Positions 23,920 to 35,614 of a DNA stretch of 64,000 nucleotides are shown here, piece by piece (the first letter of the stretch is position 1; every line of letters starts with the position of its first letter). Both the position numbers and the translations under genes were made by a program. The notes under the pieces were generated by a model. The model worked only from the letters and a program-made list of their open reading frames with translations. It was not told where the DNA came from and searched no databases. This DNA comes from Aphrophora alni (lineage: Eukaryota; Arthropoda; Insecta; Hemiptera; Aphrophoridae), in assembly GCA_963513935.1 (NCBI GenBank), contig OY740766.1, positions 6,045,000 to 6,108,999 on the forward strand. Reading direction: 5' to 3'.

Positions 23920-24400
23920 TTTACACATGGGTTTGGTCAATTATTCTGTACATTTCAAGAAAATCTTAAGGTTAATCTGTTGGAACGATTATGAAACTTG
24001 TTTTTCTAACTGGACTACGACCGATTTTTACGAAGTGCCATTTTTTGGAAATATGGCGACCAATACTTTTCTCGCTCCTTTGAGACAATTTTGAAAAAAT
24101 CGAAAGTTAGTGTTTTTCTATATGGCCTACTTCTAAACTTTAATTTATCAAAAGATATGTATACAAATCCCAAGATATGACAAAGTGTGCTCAGCTTCTA
24201 AATTTAATTACAATCAGTCCTGGCTTTAAGACTGTGGAGCACTTCGTTGACCATACGATAGACAGACAACAGACATAAAACCAAAAACCACTTTGGGAGC
24301 AGTAAAACGGATATATACACAAAAATCTCGACATGTAATTTATTTGCCTACCACATAACTTTTTCCTTTCGTTGTTAAAAATAAATATGAAAAATAATAT
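23920..24400 (+). repeat. Dispersed repeat family A copy
   Basis: Ordered landmarks: TACGACCGATTTTTACGAAG, CCCAAGATATGACAAAGTG, AATTACAATCAGTCC, GACAGACAACAGACA, then CCACATAACTTTTTCC at the end. Confidence 0.5.
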
Positions 24401-24595
24401 TTGTAGAATAATCCCCAAACAGAATTTTTTGGTAATATATTTTTTCTAGTTATTTTATACCAAATTGTTCTCCCATAATCGATGAGACAATTTTATCATA
24501 ATCACTCTGTACTTGTCGATTATAAGTTGAAATATTAAGCCGTTCCGATATTCTATTTCATCCTTTACTAACAAAAAACTACCCGAGGAAGAAAG

Positions 24596-24946
24596 GATGT
24601 CTTCCTATTTGCGGTCACTCCTGTTTGCGGTCAAGTGTAGTTTTATGGGACGATCAAAGTCCTGGGGGTGGAAGGGTTTCCAGTTTGCGGTCACGTCTTG
24701 AGATGTAGTTAATTTCTTGCCGTCCTTTGCATACTTAGCCACTAAATACATAACAGAATTATTTGACTCTAATCACAAATCATGTCTAGTTATATAGGCT
24801 AGGTTACGTTCGGTTAGGTTAGGTTATATATGACCGCAAATTGAAAAAATATAATTAAGGTAGCCCGAGATATTTTTGGGGTGACCGCAAACTGGACGAT
24901 TTTACCCTCGACCGCTAATAGGACTGGCCGCAAATGGGACACAACT
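24596..24946. mobile_element. Foldback element with TTTGCGGTCA repeats
   Basis: TTTGCGGTCA-type motifs occur three times on the left (24608, 24627, 24687 regions). The reverse complement TGACCGCAAA-type occurs three times on the right (24831, 24881, 24925 regions). The outer parts of the arms are reverse complements with small indels. GAAGAAAG occurs at 24588-24595 and 24947-24954, an 8-bp target-duplication candidate as in hAT-type insertions. GC content is higher than the surroundings. A short GGTTAGGTTAGG lies near the centre. Confidence 0.65.
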
Positions 24947-24954
24947 GAAGAAAG

Positions 24955-25634
24955 AAGGTTGTAAAAATTTTAAAGATTTTTCTTTATAACATTTAGTTCC
25001 CCTTTAATTTTTCACTTCAGCATTGTTTTGGTCCATGTAAGGTGTGTAAGGAAGTTCAATGTTTCTTCGCCATTTATTTCCCTTCACAAAAGCTTTACCT
25101 TTTAACTCCACTTTACAAAACAACGCTTGAGTGTACAAAAACTCGAGCACTTTTAATCTCACGTTGTAAAATATTTTCCCCTTCATACTTTAAAGTTACC
25201 CAATATCAGCCGTTAAATCTTATCTAAATAACTCATTTTAAGCTACCGATATCAATGTTGAGGTCGACAAACGATTGGAGTCGAACGAAATTCACAACAA
25301 CATAATGGAAGAGTAATGTTTATTTCCCAACGCCTTCACTCGATGACAACGCAATTTAGATACAAATTACGGCGTTATATACTACCCGCGTTACGTGAAT
25401 ACAATTGTGTAATCTAAAATAATAAACATTACAAAAACATTAACAACCTTTCTCACTCAAACATCCTCAAAACCAAATAAAAACGAACCAAACTAATCGA
25501 TAAAGCTGATTTTTAAAAATACCATTTTATAAGTCACGTGACCAAATTTTTACATTTCCTTTGTTTTTTTACAGAAATTTCACAAACCGGCATTTTGTAC
25601 ACATACTAAGAAATCCATTTTCCTTGTTTGATTT
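24955..25634. other. No gene recognised
   Basis: Overlapping short frames on both strands at 25004-25227 have no motifs. I see nothing else. Confidence 0.5.
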
Positions 25635-25885
25635 AATATGAACTTTAACCCCACGTTATTTTAGCTAGGGTGAACCTTTTGAGGTCGGGTTTGCGGAATT
25701 GTGTTCTACTCATAAAGGCCTTTAATTCAATGTAGAACTTTATGGATCAGAAAGGTAGCGGTCCACTGAATAAGTACTAAAATAGGTTTTGCTGTCCATT
25801 AACAATGTGCAAAGCTTTGTGGCTCTATCTGTAATGGTTAAAAAATATTAAGCCGTCCCGGGATTTATTTAACACACTGTATATT
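25635..25885 (+). repeat. Dispersed repeat family D, copy 2
   Basis: Shorter version of 22880-23170 with an internal deletion near 25740. It ends in TTAAGCCGTCCCGGGATTTA followed by TTTAACACACTGTAT. Confidence 0.7.
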
Positions 25886-27039
25886 AAGTTCACAATCGAC
25901 TCAAGAAATTAAAATTAATTATCCGATATAAATTCCAAAATGAGATTGTGTGAGTTTTATTGCTCAAATATCTTTAATACACTTAGTATGTTTCCAACAG
26001 TCAAAAAAAATTAATCTGTGTAATAGTAAAAAACTTCATCTAATTTTGAGTAATTACTAATAGATTACTAATAGATTTGAGATTACTATTATATTTTCTT
26101 GTTTCGAAATATTGAAGTCTTTCTAATTAATTTAGTATTCTCTATATCGAAAAATAAAACGAAAGCTAATAATAATTTCACAAATATTTTATATAGTTTA
26201 TTTCATTTATAAAGACAATAGTTTTACTATTTTACCAATCGCAACAAGATTTTCACATAAATTATTGTTATAAATCTTAAACTGTGACACAAAGAGATTG
26301 ATGAATTTTTAAATAAGATCATCCGGTTTTATGAACAAACTAACATACATTATATATTTACATATATTCTCAAACACATTTTTTATAAAACACATTTATA
26401 ATATACTAATTTGAGCATTACATGGCCCGTTGGTAGAAGAATTTAGAATGGGAGAAACAAGACCTGGAGGCTCGTGTAACAGCATCTCTTATGTCGGCCG
26501 AATCTCTCCCTTTTCAGCGCTCCACTAAATATTTTGTTTTACCCAGAGGTATAAGAAGTTTAAGTTCACAACCTCCATGATCAAAATCTGTTCTCATGTA
26601 AGGGTTTCATCACAGACACCATTCCAAAAAGTATTTTAAAAGTTAAGGGAAACGAAAAAGGAAATTTTCATAAAAATCCAACATTAAATATTGTATCTCA
26701 ACACAAAACGTGTTTACAGTAAGTATATTGAAAACGTAATAGCTCACATCAAAGCCGTGACATATCACTCTACACTTGTTTTAATTTTTTCCTTATAATT
26801 TATAATTTCCCCAAATTACAAGTTAATACCTAAATACAACATTCCATTCTGACCAGCCAATACTACACAAACCTGTCTAGTTTTCCCCTCTTACTTGAAA
26901 TATTTCCAACTCACAACTTAAAATGTTTAAATCTAAAATGTATTATCCTAGAAATATAAGAGTTAAAAGAAAATATTCCGAATACAAGTGTGAATAGAAA
27001 GTTGAGAGCAGGACACAGTTATCATGGTGAACTTCGTTT
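25886..27039. other. No gene recognised
   Basis: AT-rich. A moderately GC-richer patch at 26420-26580 (GGCCCGTTGG to ACCTCCATG) could be an old coding or repeat fragment, but I cannot assign it. Confidence 0.5.
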
Positions 27040-28990
27040 TATCCAAATGGAAGTTGATATATGACTGACGTTACCTAAAACTCGATTTGTAGTAAAGAAA
27101 TTTACACCAGAATTCGGCTTAAACAGAAGTTTTCTCGTTTCTTGTTACAGTAGCCAGACTGCTTTCCTGTGCCTAATGTCTTCATTATAAACTGTCCTAC
27201 TGATGAAATGCAGACTGCCTTCATTGCTAGTACTGTAAAAGTATTTAGAAATTCATCACGTTTTCGCGAAATTAACTTTTATTTTTATTTTGTTTTTAGC
27301 TTTATTTTCTGTAGAAATAATGCTGGAAAATTCTGAGAATTTATTACTGAATCTATTAAAAGAAGAATATAAAGATTAGACAAATATTGTACTAATTTTC
27401 TCACTCAACCAACAAAACTATAACTAGAAAACTTATAATCTTACGTTGTTTCAGATATTCCCAGTCTGGTTTTATTTGTTGTTATATTTATTGTATTTGT
27501 TTGTAAATGGTAATTTTCTTTTGTATGAGGTGTGTCGTATGTGTTTTGAATCATAAACCTTTACATTTTAAACAAATTTCATCATAAACTGTGTTTTTCA
27601 ACTTTTGAGATATTAAGTTTCTAAAAATAATTCAACGTCACTTCCTCTTTTTGACTCACAATATGTTTAGAATACATTTTGTTTCATTTCTTATTTTATA
27701 AAATCAGTTTATAGCCTATTTTGTAAAAATCTCAACATAAGTAGCGGTTTTGAAATATGGTCAAAATGCTCTCACATACAAAATTTGATAAAAATTGGTC
27801 CATTGATTTAACAAGCAAAGACGAACATGAAGTGGAGATAGACAAATATAATTCTACAAAGTAGTATTCAGCTCAAGTGTCACAAACTGTATTATTCCAT
27901 ACATAACTGAATATCAATTAGATTAACCCCCCCCCTCACATACAAAAGGTTTTTGTACTATACTTGCTAGAAGGTAAAATGGAAAACATCAAGACATGTA
28001 AATTAAGTCTATAAAACTAGGGCAAATTAGCTCTTTGGGCAAGATTGATGAACATTTCATGCTTCTTTGTTATGGAGGACTGTAGTTACTAAATTAAACA
28101 CATTTATCAATAATCTACTTGTATATTTAAACAAAAGTAGTTGTTAACATCATTTGGACAAGTTAATTTTATCAAATTCAAACTCCTTCGACTTTAGTTA
28201 ATTTGTTTAGATGAACTTTGGACTTTCTGCTACGGGGATAACATGCAGCTTCAGAAAAGGCAAACAAAACTTGCTACTAACTTCTGATACTTTGAAGTAT
28301 TAAAACATAAAATGATATTAATGGATTATTGTCCACCTCGATCTTGGCATCTACAATGTGCTGCTTATACAAAGTGAGGTGAATCATTTATTTTATTTCT
28401 ATCGAAGAGAGAAATAAAATAGAAAACGTCTCAAGTAAATACTTTATTTACCCAGTACACGGTTTCATAACCTCAGGTAACCTAAAATATTACGACATAC
28501 GGTCCATCCATCGTCATGGTCATCTGTATGTAAACACAATAGCAGCTACATGTAATTTGGTAATGGATAACTATAGTGTTCTTGTATAGAATTAAAATTC
28601 GGGCAAATTAACTAAAAAACGCAATAATTTTAAACAGCTTTTTGTTCATATCTAGTGTATTATTCAACTTATACTGAATTCAACAAAACTTAGCAGATTT
28701 CAATTCTACATGTAATAGTAACTCGAGCTTTATACTATGACAAATAGCTAAGTAATTTCAAAACATAACCTCTCAAGTAAAAGTGATATTTGTATAGTTA
28801 CGAAATCCAACAGCGCCGAGTCACTGACACGAGCGTAGCGAGTGGAGACTTCTTCAAGTATATACATCTTCCAACTAGTATCATTTTAAATTCACACAGT
28901 TAATTACGGTTCTATAGATGAGTCTACATTGTTACCGCAGTACAATACGTGCGTCCGACTCATTTCCTCAGGTTACTAAACACACATGAC
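27040..28990. repeat. Second tandem duplication, unit C1
   Basis: Colinear with unit C2 (29240-32960). Paired blocks: 27095-27310 with 29280-29470, 28180-28440 with 31195-31440, 28440-28700 with 31500-31800 (a family B copy), 28690-28870 with 32365-32480, and 28905-28975 with 32850-32925. Marker phrases include GTCCACCTCGATCTTGGCAT and GACACGAGCG. A tract at 27927-27935 is nine C. No coding frame is conserved. Confidence 0.7.
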
Positions 28991-29606
28991 TTTAATACTT
29001 CGGAGATATCATACTAGTGCCTTAAGTTTTTTCAGTTCTTAACTCAACATTAATAGGGCTAAATGTTTTTTTTTTATTTTGTTAAATCAACAGTTTTCTA
29101 TTTTTAATGAATCTCATATTAATTAGATCAATAATTATGAGATTATGTTGTACACCAAAAACTAATAAATAAAATATGTAAAATTTAGCGTTGATATTTA
29201 TACTGATATTGTTTTACTTGCGATTTTGTAAATAAAAGTTAACATGTGACAGAAGTTACTGCTCGATGTCATTAACTCTACAGCGAAGAAAATTACACCG
29301 GAATTCAGCGTAAAAGGGAAGTTGCTTGTTATATTAGCCAAACTGCTTTCCTGTGTCTAACGACTCCATGTAAAACTGTTACCGACTGTCTCCGCTGATA
29401 GTTAGTGGATTTAAAAAATTCTTCACATTTTGACGAAACTATTTTGTTTTTAACTTTCTGAAGAAATATTGCTGCAAAATTCGTTGGATTTATTGCTGAA
29501 TGTAATGTCTTACCATTACAAGAAGTTATTTGTTAATGATGGAAGTTCAATTTTATTATTATACATTTTTCGGACATTTGCCATCATTTGAGTTTTAAAA
29601 ATTCAA

Positions 29607-29650
29607 AACAAGACGTTTCGGGAATAAGAATCAATACCCGTTATCAAGTG
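29607..29650 (-). other. Hammerhead-like motif, 3' of the PLE coding fragment
   Basis: Minus strand: CUUGAUAA, C, a GGGUAUUGAU/UUAUUCCC stem-loop, then GAAACGUCUUG. The UUGAUAA differs from the hammerhead CUGANGA core, so this copy would be a decayed or non-catalytic version. Confidence 0.4.
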
Positions 29651-30007
29651 ACTAAAAACTAAAGAAACATGAAACTAGAAACTAAGCCTATGTGAGAAGT
29701 AAAATTAAATAAGAATACCACCAACCTTAATATCTAAGCATGCATCTCAGAGCTGAAACTGAGAAGTCAAAAACACAATCACGGTAAACACACAACTAAC
29801 GGCAAGTACGTGTTCTTGTATCAAAGATACAGCAACAAGTGACGTGGTCCAGAAGGCGTGACAAACTGTTAGGGGAGTGGCCTATTGTTAGTTGTATTAA
29901 GCTTCCTAGCACGAGAACCGGTTGCAACCCCTTGTGGCGATTTCACGGGTAAAATTTCAGTTTGTTTATTAGTAATAGGGATATTATAATCAAATTTTAG
30001 TTCTTTT

Positions 30008-30187
30008 TTAAATAATGGGAGCCATAATGGCCTTACTTCTATATTTGATTGGATTGTCCGTTAGTTTTATATACGACGCTTTAATTATTTTACGTTTGTA
30101 TAGGTTACTTTCCCGGGGTATGATTTTTGCCACTTCCCAATTAAATTTGTGATTTTCGGACCATATAATATGTTCTGCATTTTCGAT
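30008..30187 (-). pseudogene. PLE GIY-YIG-type endonuclease C-terminal fragment
   Basis: A 59-residue frame ends at a TAA (30008-30010) and reads AEHIIWSENHKFNWEVAKII followed by PRESNLYKRKIIKASYIK and SKAIMAPII. The HxxxxxHxFxWxxAKII, ExNxxxRKIxEAxxIK and terminal small hydrophobic segments match the C-terminal region of PLE polyproteins, where the GIY-YIG endonuclease ends. A TAA closes the frame upstream, so the GIY-YIG active site and reverse transcriptase are not encoded. In PLEs this domain nicks target DNA for reverse transcription. Here it is only a relic inside unit C2. The assignment rests on family motifs recalled, not on a search. Confidence 0.6.
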
Positions 30188-30651
30188 TTATCGATAGCCG
30201 ACGGATTTAAAAAAAACCGCAAAACTTTAAATTAATTAATAACCATTTTCCCCGTAATCTAAAGTATTTTTTATCAAATTTTGTATGTGGGAATATTATG
30301 ACGATACCTCGACTGTCATTTACTTTTTTGATAATTCAAAATTTGGTAGGAGCTATCATATGAACAAAACATACATTTCCATCGTTTTAAAATATGCTCT
30401 AAACGATTTCATAAAATGTACCAATAATAACTTAAACGAAACGTAATTTTAAGGTATTGGGAGTTAAACAGAGAAAGTAACTTTGAATTCCTTTAAGAAA
30501 ATGAATCATTTCATAAAAAAAACCAACAATTTTAGATACAATTTCGTGAAATGTAAAAGTTTTTTTCACTCAAAACCTAAATTTAAACTGTGTTTAAAAG
30601 AAATTAAAACAACCGAATATTACCGGCGTATCCGTCTTAGTTGTATTAAAA

Positions 30652-30690
30652 GGACGACTTGTTTCGGAGCCGTAACCCCATCATCAGATG
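30652..30690 (-). other. Hammerhead-like motif, best core match
   Basis: Minus strand: CUGAUGA (exact hammerhead core), U, GGGGU paired with GCUCC around a UACG tetraloop, then GAAAC. Two TTAGG units (GGTTAGGTTAGG) lie about 85 bp away. No PLE coding sequence is evident beside it. Confidence 0.45.
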
Positions 30691-31454
30691 CTTAATATTA
30701 TGTCACTGCAAAGAGATCGTCGTATTACAATGTACGGATAAATATCACATAAAACACGCGTACTCCGAAAGGTTAGGTTAGGTTTTATCTTTCTTGTAAA
30801 CATCTCCGATAACTCATTTTCGAATATAACATGGGTGAACTTCAATAGCCACATATTTATGAGAAGGGAGTATAAACAAAACTGTAATAACACACAAAAA
30901 CTGATACATAATTAGTACTAACTTTGATCGATGAGATAACCACACAATTACCTAATTCGTTTTTGTAATTCGACAAACTGTCATCGTATCTAAAAATAAT
31001 ACACTATATGAAAAAAACAAGTTTGCTAGTGAAGAGGTAAAAAAAAATCAAAATAAGCGATTACTGGGTTTTCCAAAAAGTCCCAATATGTTAGTAGCAA
31101 TAATTGGAAATTTACTACTTCTCCAAATGTAAATTTAAACACAAGGTTGAAGACAGGAAGTTGAGATCAATGGTTTTATCACGTTGAAACACCTTCAACT
31201 TTAGTTAATTCCCCTTGTATAAAGTTAGGTTATGTGTACTTTAGTCTTTCTGATACGGGAATTACAGGCGGCGTCGAAAAGTCAAATAAAACTTGTAACT
31301 CAGTTCTGATACTTTAAAGTGATAGAACATAATGATATTGTCCACCTCGACCTTGGCATCGATATGTGCTGTTAGTACAAAGTGAGCGAACCATTTATTT
31401 ATTTGTATCCTATAGAGAAATAAAATATAAAACTACTCAAAAGCCACGAATAAA

Positions 31455-31800
31455 AGGAATTGATTTTTACATACCCTGTAACGAAGTATGGGGTAAGTTT
31501 AACAATCGTAAAAATTTTGACCTCAGTTTTTTGGTTGATTTTCATGTTTCGTGGCCTCAGAAAAGCGAGAAGGTGATTTGCGAGATTCTGTCCGTCCGTC
31601 GGTGTTGTTAACAGTCTGAACGTAAGCACGATAACGGCCACAAAAATTAAATACGAACATGAAATTTGGTTTAGTGGACTACTCTGTGCTCATTTGAAAT
31701 TCATAAAAATAGAATTGAAAATGTCAAATTGGTGGCGGCCATTTTAAACAGTTTTTGATCTTATACTTATAACGTATTAAATTATAACGAAATTCTGGTT
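31455..31800 (+). repeat. Dispersed repeat family B copy
   Basis: Counterpart of 9075-9420, and of 28440-28700 in unit C1. It includes TCTGTCCGTCCGTCGG and GGCGGCCATTTTAAACAG. Confidence 0.6.
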
Positions 31801-31830
31801 TTACAGAATTCTGGTAATAAATTGTTCATA

Positions 31831-31892
31831 TAACCTAACCTAACCCTACCTAACCTAACCTAACCTAACATAACCTAACCTAACCTAACCTA
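31831..31892. repeat. Interstitial telomere-type (CCTAA)n array
   Basis: About 12 TAACC units with a few variants, ending directly at the inverted element that starts at about 31893. The matching position in unit C1 has no such repeats. Confidence 0.95.
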
Positions 31893-31928
31893 TTAATCGG
31901 ACGTTTTCCATCATTAAATGAAAACTGC

Positions 31929-31978
31929 ACGACGTTTCGGGAGTATATATCAACTCTCGTTATCAATTTTTAAACTAG
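31929..31978 (-). other. Hammerhead-like motif (left arm of inverted pair)
   Basis: Minus strand: UUGAUAA, C, GAGAGU/ACUCCC-type stem-loop, GAAACGUCGUG. Confidence 0.35.
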
Positions 31979-32270
31979 AAGATAAAAGAGAAAACCACCA
32001 ACACATCCAAGTAGTCTAGGTCATGTTGAAAACTAAAAGTAATTCTATAATTGAAGAAAAGTACTCAAGCCTAAATTTAGTTTTAATTTCCAACATAGTC
32101 CTAGGTTACTAAGCTATGTAGAATAAAAACTATGAGTGAATAAAAGTAGTTTTTGTGAGATAATGTGTTGCAGTTTTTGTTCTACATAATATTATCTCGC
32201 AAGTCAAGCTCAATATTTATTTATTACTAAGCTATCTCGGTGTTTTTCGCTTTTATGTTCTAGTTTAACA

Positions 32271-32312
32271 CTTGATAACGAGAAGTGATTTATACTCTCG
32301 AAACGTCGTGTG
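32271..32312 (+). other. Hammerhead-like motif (right arm of inverted pair)
   Basis: Plus strand: CUUGAUAA, C, GAGA/UCUC stem with a UGAUUUAUA-containing loop, GAAACGUCGUGUG. Confidence 0.35.
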
Positions 32313-33159
32313 TTAGTTTTTAGTTACACAAATGATAGCAAATGTCGGTTAAAATTAGAGATTTAAATGTTCAGATTTCAATTTTACATGTAATAAACAC
32401 AAACCTTCCAAGAAAAAGTGATATTCGTGTAGATTCGCAGGGCCGAGACACACGAGCGAACGAGTGGATTTCTTTTAATATATACTCATCTATGAGGCCT
32501 GTTAGGGCCTATCCGACGCCGACGTTGAGAAAGTAGTGAATTACATACTTACAAAGTTCATAAAACGTGTGTAACACTACTGAATAAGACCCCCAATACA
32601 ATTTAACATTTCCTACAAGGCCCAAGAAACCAACTTTTAGCCATTACATTTAAAGAATCCACTTGTATTATATTATTGTATGATAAGGTTGGGTATCCAA
32701 GATGGCTCCCAGCTACTTGATTTTTTTTAATTACATTCAGTTAATCATCTACCACATATAATATACTCCAAAAAACTACTTTCCAGACATTTTATTTGCG
32801 AGGAAACATTTTCGTCAACTACACAAAAACGTATTCAGTTGTAAACTATACGGATCTACAAATGGATCCATGTTGTTACCCCAGTACAGTGTATATGTTC
32901 AACTTATTTCCTGAGGTCATATTGTCTGGACAATATCATGACCTACTTCTGAACTTTAAACATGAACAAAATACTTTAACAACAAATAATACCGCCGCAC
33001 AGAATACACATTGTATTATAATATTACACTCATTGTTCTTGAATTTATTTTTTTGTTAAAGAAATAAAACTTCGATATCCAAGACTTCAATGCAGCTGCC
33101 ATATACATATTATTAACATTGTATATTATACTCAACAGCTAACTTAACGGATGTAACTC

Positions 33160-33450
33160 AAACTGGTTCTACATCTTTCTTCATCTAGTCTATGGTTAGA
33201 TCCCTCTATTTCATTTTTCTTATCAGGTCTCTCTTGACCAACTCTTGTTCTCTCCCGACACTGATTATATTAGAGGTTTAGAGGGATAGGAATTTTATGC
33301 TTTATTTCTATTTTTTAAGGCGACTATAACCTCGTTCGCAGCTAAACAAAAAGGAAAACATATATTTAAGTTTTCAAAAATATAAAACAACATATATTTT
33401 TTCCATTAACAAAGTCGAATTGCACCTACTCTGGTCAACTAATAGCGATT
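33160..33450 (+). repeat. Family L repeat fragment
   Basis: Contains GGTCTCTCTTGACCAACTCT and TGTTCTCTCCCGACACTGAT, shared with 33950-34330 (about 800 bp apart) and more distantly with position 390-470. The following ATATTTAAGTTTTC and AATATAAAACAA phrases also recur, so the two form a local tandem pair. Confidence 0.6.
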
Positions 33451-33949
33451 CATAATTCCTTAGTTCAATATGATCCAATTCATTTTCGACATAAATATTG
33501 TGCTAAAATCTTTTAATTTTAACTTTAACAAATTATTAAATAATCAGTAGAAGTTCCAAAATAAGCCGATCTATACGATACAGATTTTTCAAGTAGTAAC
33601 AGCTAATATATCATTGTTTAAAGTGAAACTTTATAACTAACAGTATTAAACCATGACCCACACAAGAGCAGACTTATAGTGAGGCAGACCTCGGTACCTC
33701 GGTAGTATATCGAATTACAGAGACAGTTCTACGTTGTAAAAGGGAAGAAGGTTGGTTAGAAACTTTAACCCGTTGGAGCAATAAGGAGACTACAGAATTG
33801 GCACCACCCTGATGTAATACGAAAGCGGTCCCTGGATGAGAGGAAGGTTTTACTCGGTAATCCTACAGGGACTCCGACACTGTCTCTTAGGGACTAGTGT
33901 GTAATGCATTTCGCCAAACCTCTATAAAAAAACAAAATTACTGAGTTAC
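33451..33949. other. Spacer between family L copies
   Basis: A GC-richer segment at 33650-33920 (for example GCAGACCTCGGTACCTCGG and GGAGACTACAGAATTGGCAC) probably belongs to the same repeat family. No frame is open. Confidence 0.4.
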
Positions 33950-34330
33950 CTAACTGGATCTACACCTTACTTCATTATATCATAAATGCCAGTTAGCGTG
34001 TAAATCTCAAGATGCCACACCAAGTCTTGGATTAAATCTCTCTCTTTAATCTTTCTCGTCAGGTCTCTCTTGACCAACTCTTGTTCTCTTCGGACTCTGA
34101 TGCTACTAGAGGATTGGAGGGGTTTTACGTTTTATCTGTATTTTATAATTATCTTTTTTTTTTGAGGCGATCATAACCTTGAAGTTTTTTCCGTTAAACG
34201 TCAAAATAAAAACAGCAACTTTATATTTAAGTTTTCGAAAATATAAAACTAAATATACATTTGTTTTCATTAATAAGGTTCAACTTGTATCTTTTCCGGT
34301 CATCTAATATCGGTCCACATTTCCTTTTTT
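33950..34330 (+). repeat. Family L repeat fragment, tandem partner
   Basis: Tandem partner of 33160-33450, with ACTGGATCTACACCTTACTT, the same GGTCTCTCTTGACCAACTCT block, and the ATATTTAAGTTTTC tail. Confidence 0.6.
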
Positions 34331-35486
34331 TTTAATTACATTCAGTTCATCTTCAGAAAAGAATGATTTTGCAAGAAGACAGTTAACTTGTTTCATTAGT
34401 TATGCAATTTCTGGGAAATTCATCAAAACACAATAAAGGAATTGCTGCGTATTTTTTCTCCTCATTATTCTTTCTTAGTTTAAATTAGCCTTTTTGAATA
34501 ATCAACCTTTCGCCATTTTAAATTGAAACAAGACGTTTAAACACTACCTTTAGGTGAGGTATCCATGTGGGTTTATAGTTTCAAATCGTCTAGCCCCGAA
34601 AACCTCATTTAGGGAAGAAGGTTTTTTTACAACAGAAATGTTCCTGAAGTTTTAGTTTTTTTAAATTTAAATGATATTTAATGGTCCCGGAATATGCTTT
34701 ACATCGTGTTTATGAAAAAGTAAACATTTTCTGAAATTACAACTGAATATCTATTGGAAATACTAAACATATAATACCAATGATTTTCAAACAAAGCTCT
34801 AACCGCTGGAAAGTGCTTTTTAATGTGTTTAATTACGTATGGAAAGCCTCTTGTATTTGTCCACAGTTAGCTTTGACATAGTCGTTGGCAATGTCAATGT
34901 TTATGAATAGAAAATATATTTGTCAAAACAAAGTTTCATGGCAAATGTTTTGTTAGATTCATCACAAAGTTTAATAATAAACAAACTTCTGTGAATAATG
35001 AAATACATTATTTTTTGCATCCTTAAATTAACCAAATCTCTTGTGAATGTTTATTTTTTTACTTTCTCACATATACGTAGTAAAGAGAGAGTGACGTCAT
35101 GAGTAAAAAATCGATGTAACTGTATTGCAAATATAATTTCTTTTAAACTCCCATGAGGAAAAAACAAAGTGGCCTATATCTTATAATATAGTCATTTAAA
35201 CGTTTTTTTTAAATGTCATGATTGTTTAAATATTGGCTCCCACTATTCAAGTGAAACAAAAATTGGTCAGAATCTTTCCAAAAATTCTGATTCGTGAGTT
35301 TGTTTTTTTAATCAGCCTTGAGACTGTAATAAATGACGTAATATATCAAAATCGGGAACCTATTTAAAATTTTAAGGAAATATGAAGAGTAATGGCACAA
35401 AACAGGATAAAAAATTACAAATAATATAAAGTTACAGTTATGAAATAATTTCCAAAAACGAAAATTTTACGTGACTTTATCTTATA

Positions 35487-35489
<3 letters not shown>
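34331..35489. other. No gene recognised
   Basis: AT-rich with no supportable ORF or repeat. Confidence 0.5.
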
Positions 35490-35531
<42 letters not shown>

Positions 35532-35546
35532 GTATATATATATATA

Positions 35547-35612
<66 letters not shown>
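35490..35612. repeat. (AT)n microsatellite
   Basis: About 120 bp of alternating AT with one TATACTGTATA interruption. The Ile/Tyr-rich open frames here are artefacts of the dinucleotide repeat. Confidence 0.97.

Positions 35613-35614
<2 letters not shown>

Larger units (their letters stand above)
29571..30190 (-). mobile_element. 5'-truncated Penelope-like element
   Basis: Minus strand order: C-terminal endonuclease-type coding fragment (30187 to 30008), 3' untranslated sequence, a hammerhead-like motif (29650 to 29607), and an end block that reads CGGACATTTGCCATCATTTG on the plus strand at 29571. The same end block and following sequence, including the AAACTAGAA and ACCACCAAC phrases, begin the element at 31893. 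The insertion is absent from the matching place in C1. Confidence 0.65.
31893..32348. mobile_element. Inverted pair of PLE-like ends (foldback)
   Basis: The left end (CGGACGTTTTCCATCATTAA followed by ACGACGTTTCGGGAG) and the right end (CTCTCGAAACGTCGTGTG followed by ACACAAATGATAGCAAATGT) are reverse complements over about 85 bp. Each carries a hammerhead-like motif, facing outward. An inner inverted pair is CTAGGTCATGTTGAAAACTA at about 32017 and TTTCCAACATAGTCCTAGG at about 32088. The left end matches the PLE end at 29571. No coding sequence lies between. Confidence 0.65.
29240..32960. repeat. Second tandem duplication, unit C2
   Basis: Matches C1 block by block but is almost twice as long, because extra DNA lies at about 29540-31080 (PLE material) and 31806-32350 (telomere-type repeats plus inverted PLE-like ends). 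Confidence 0.7.
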
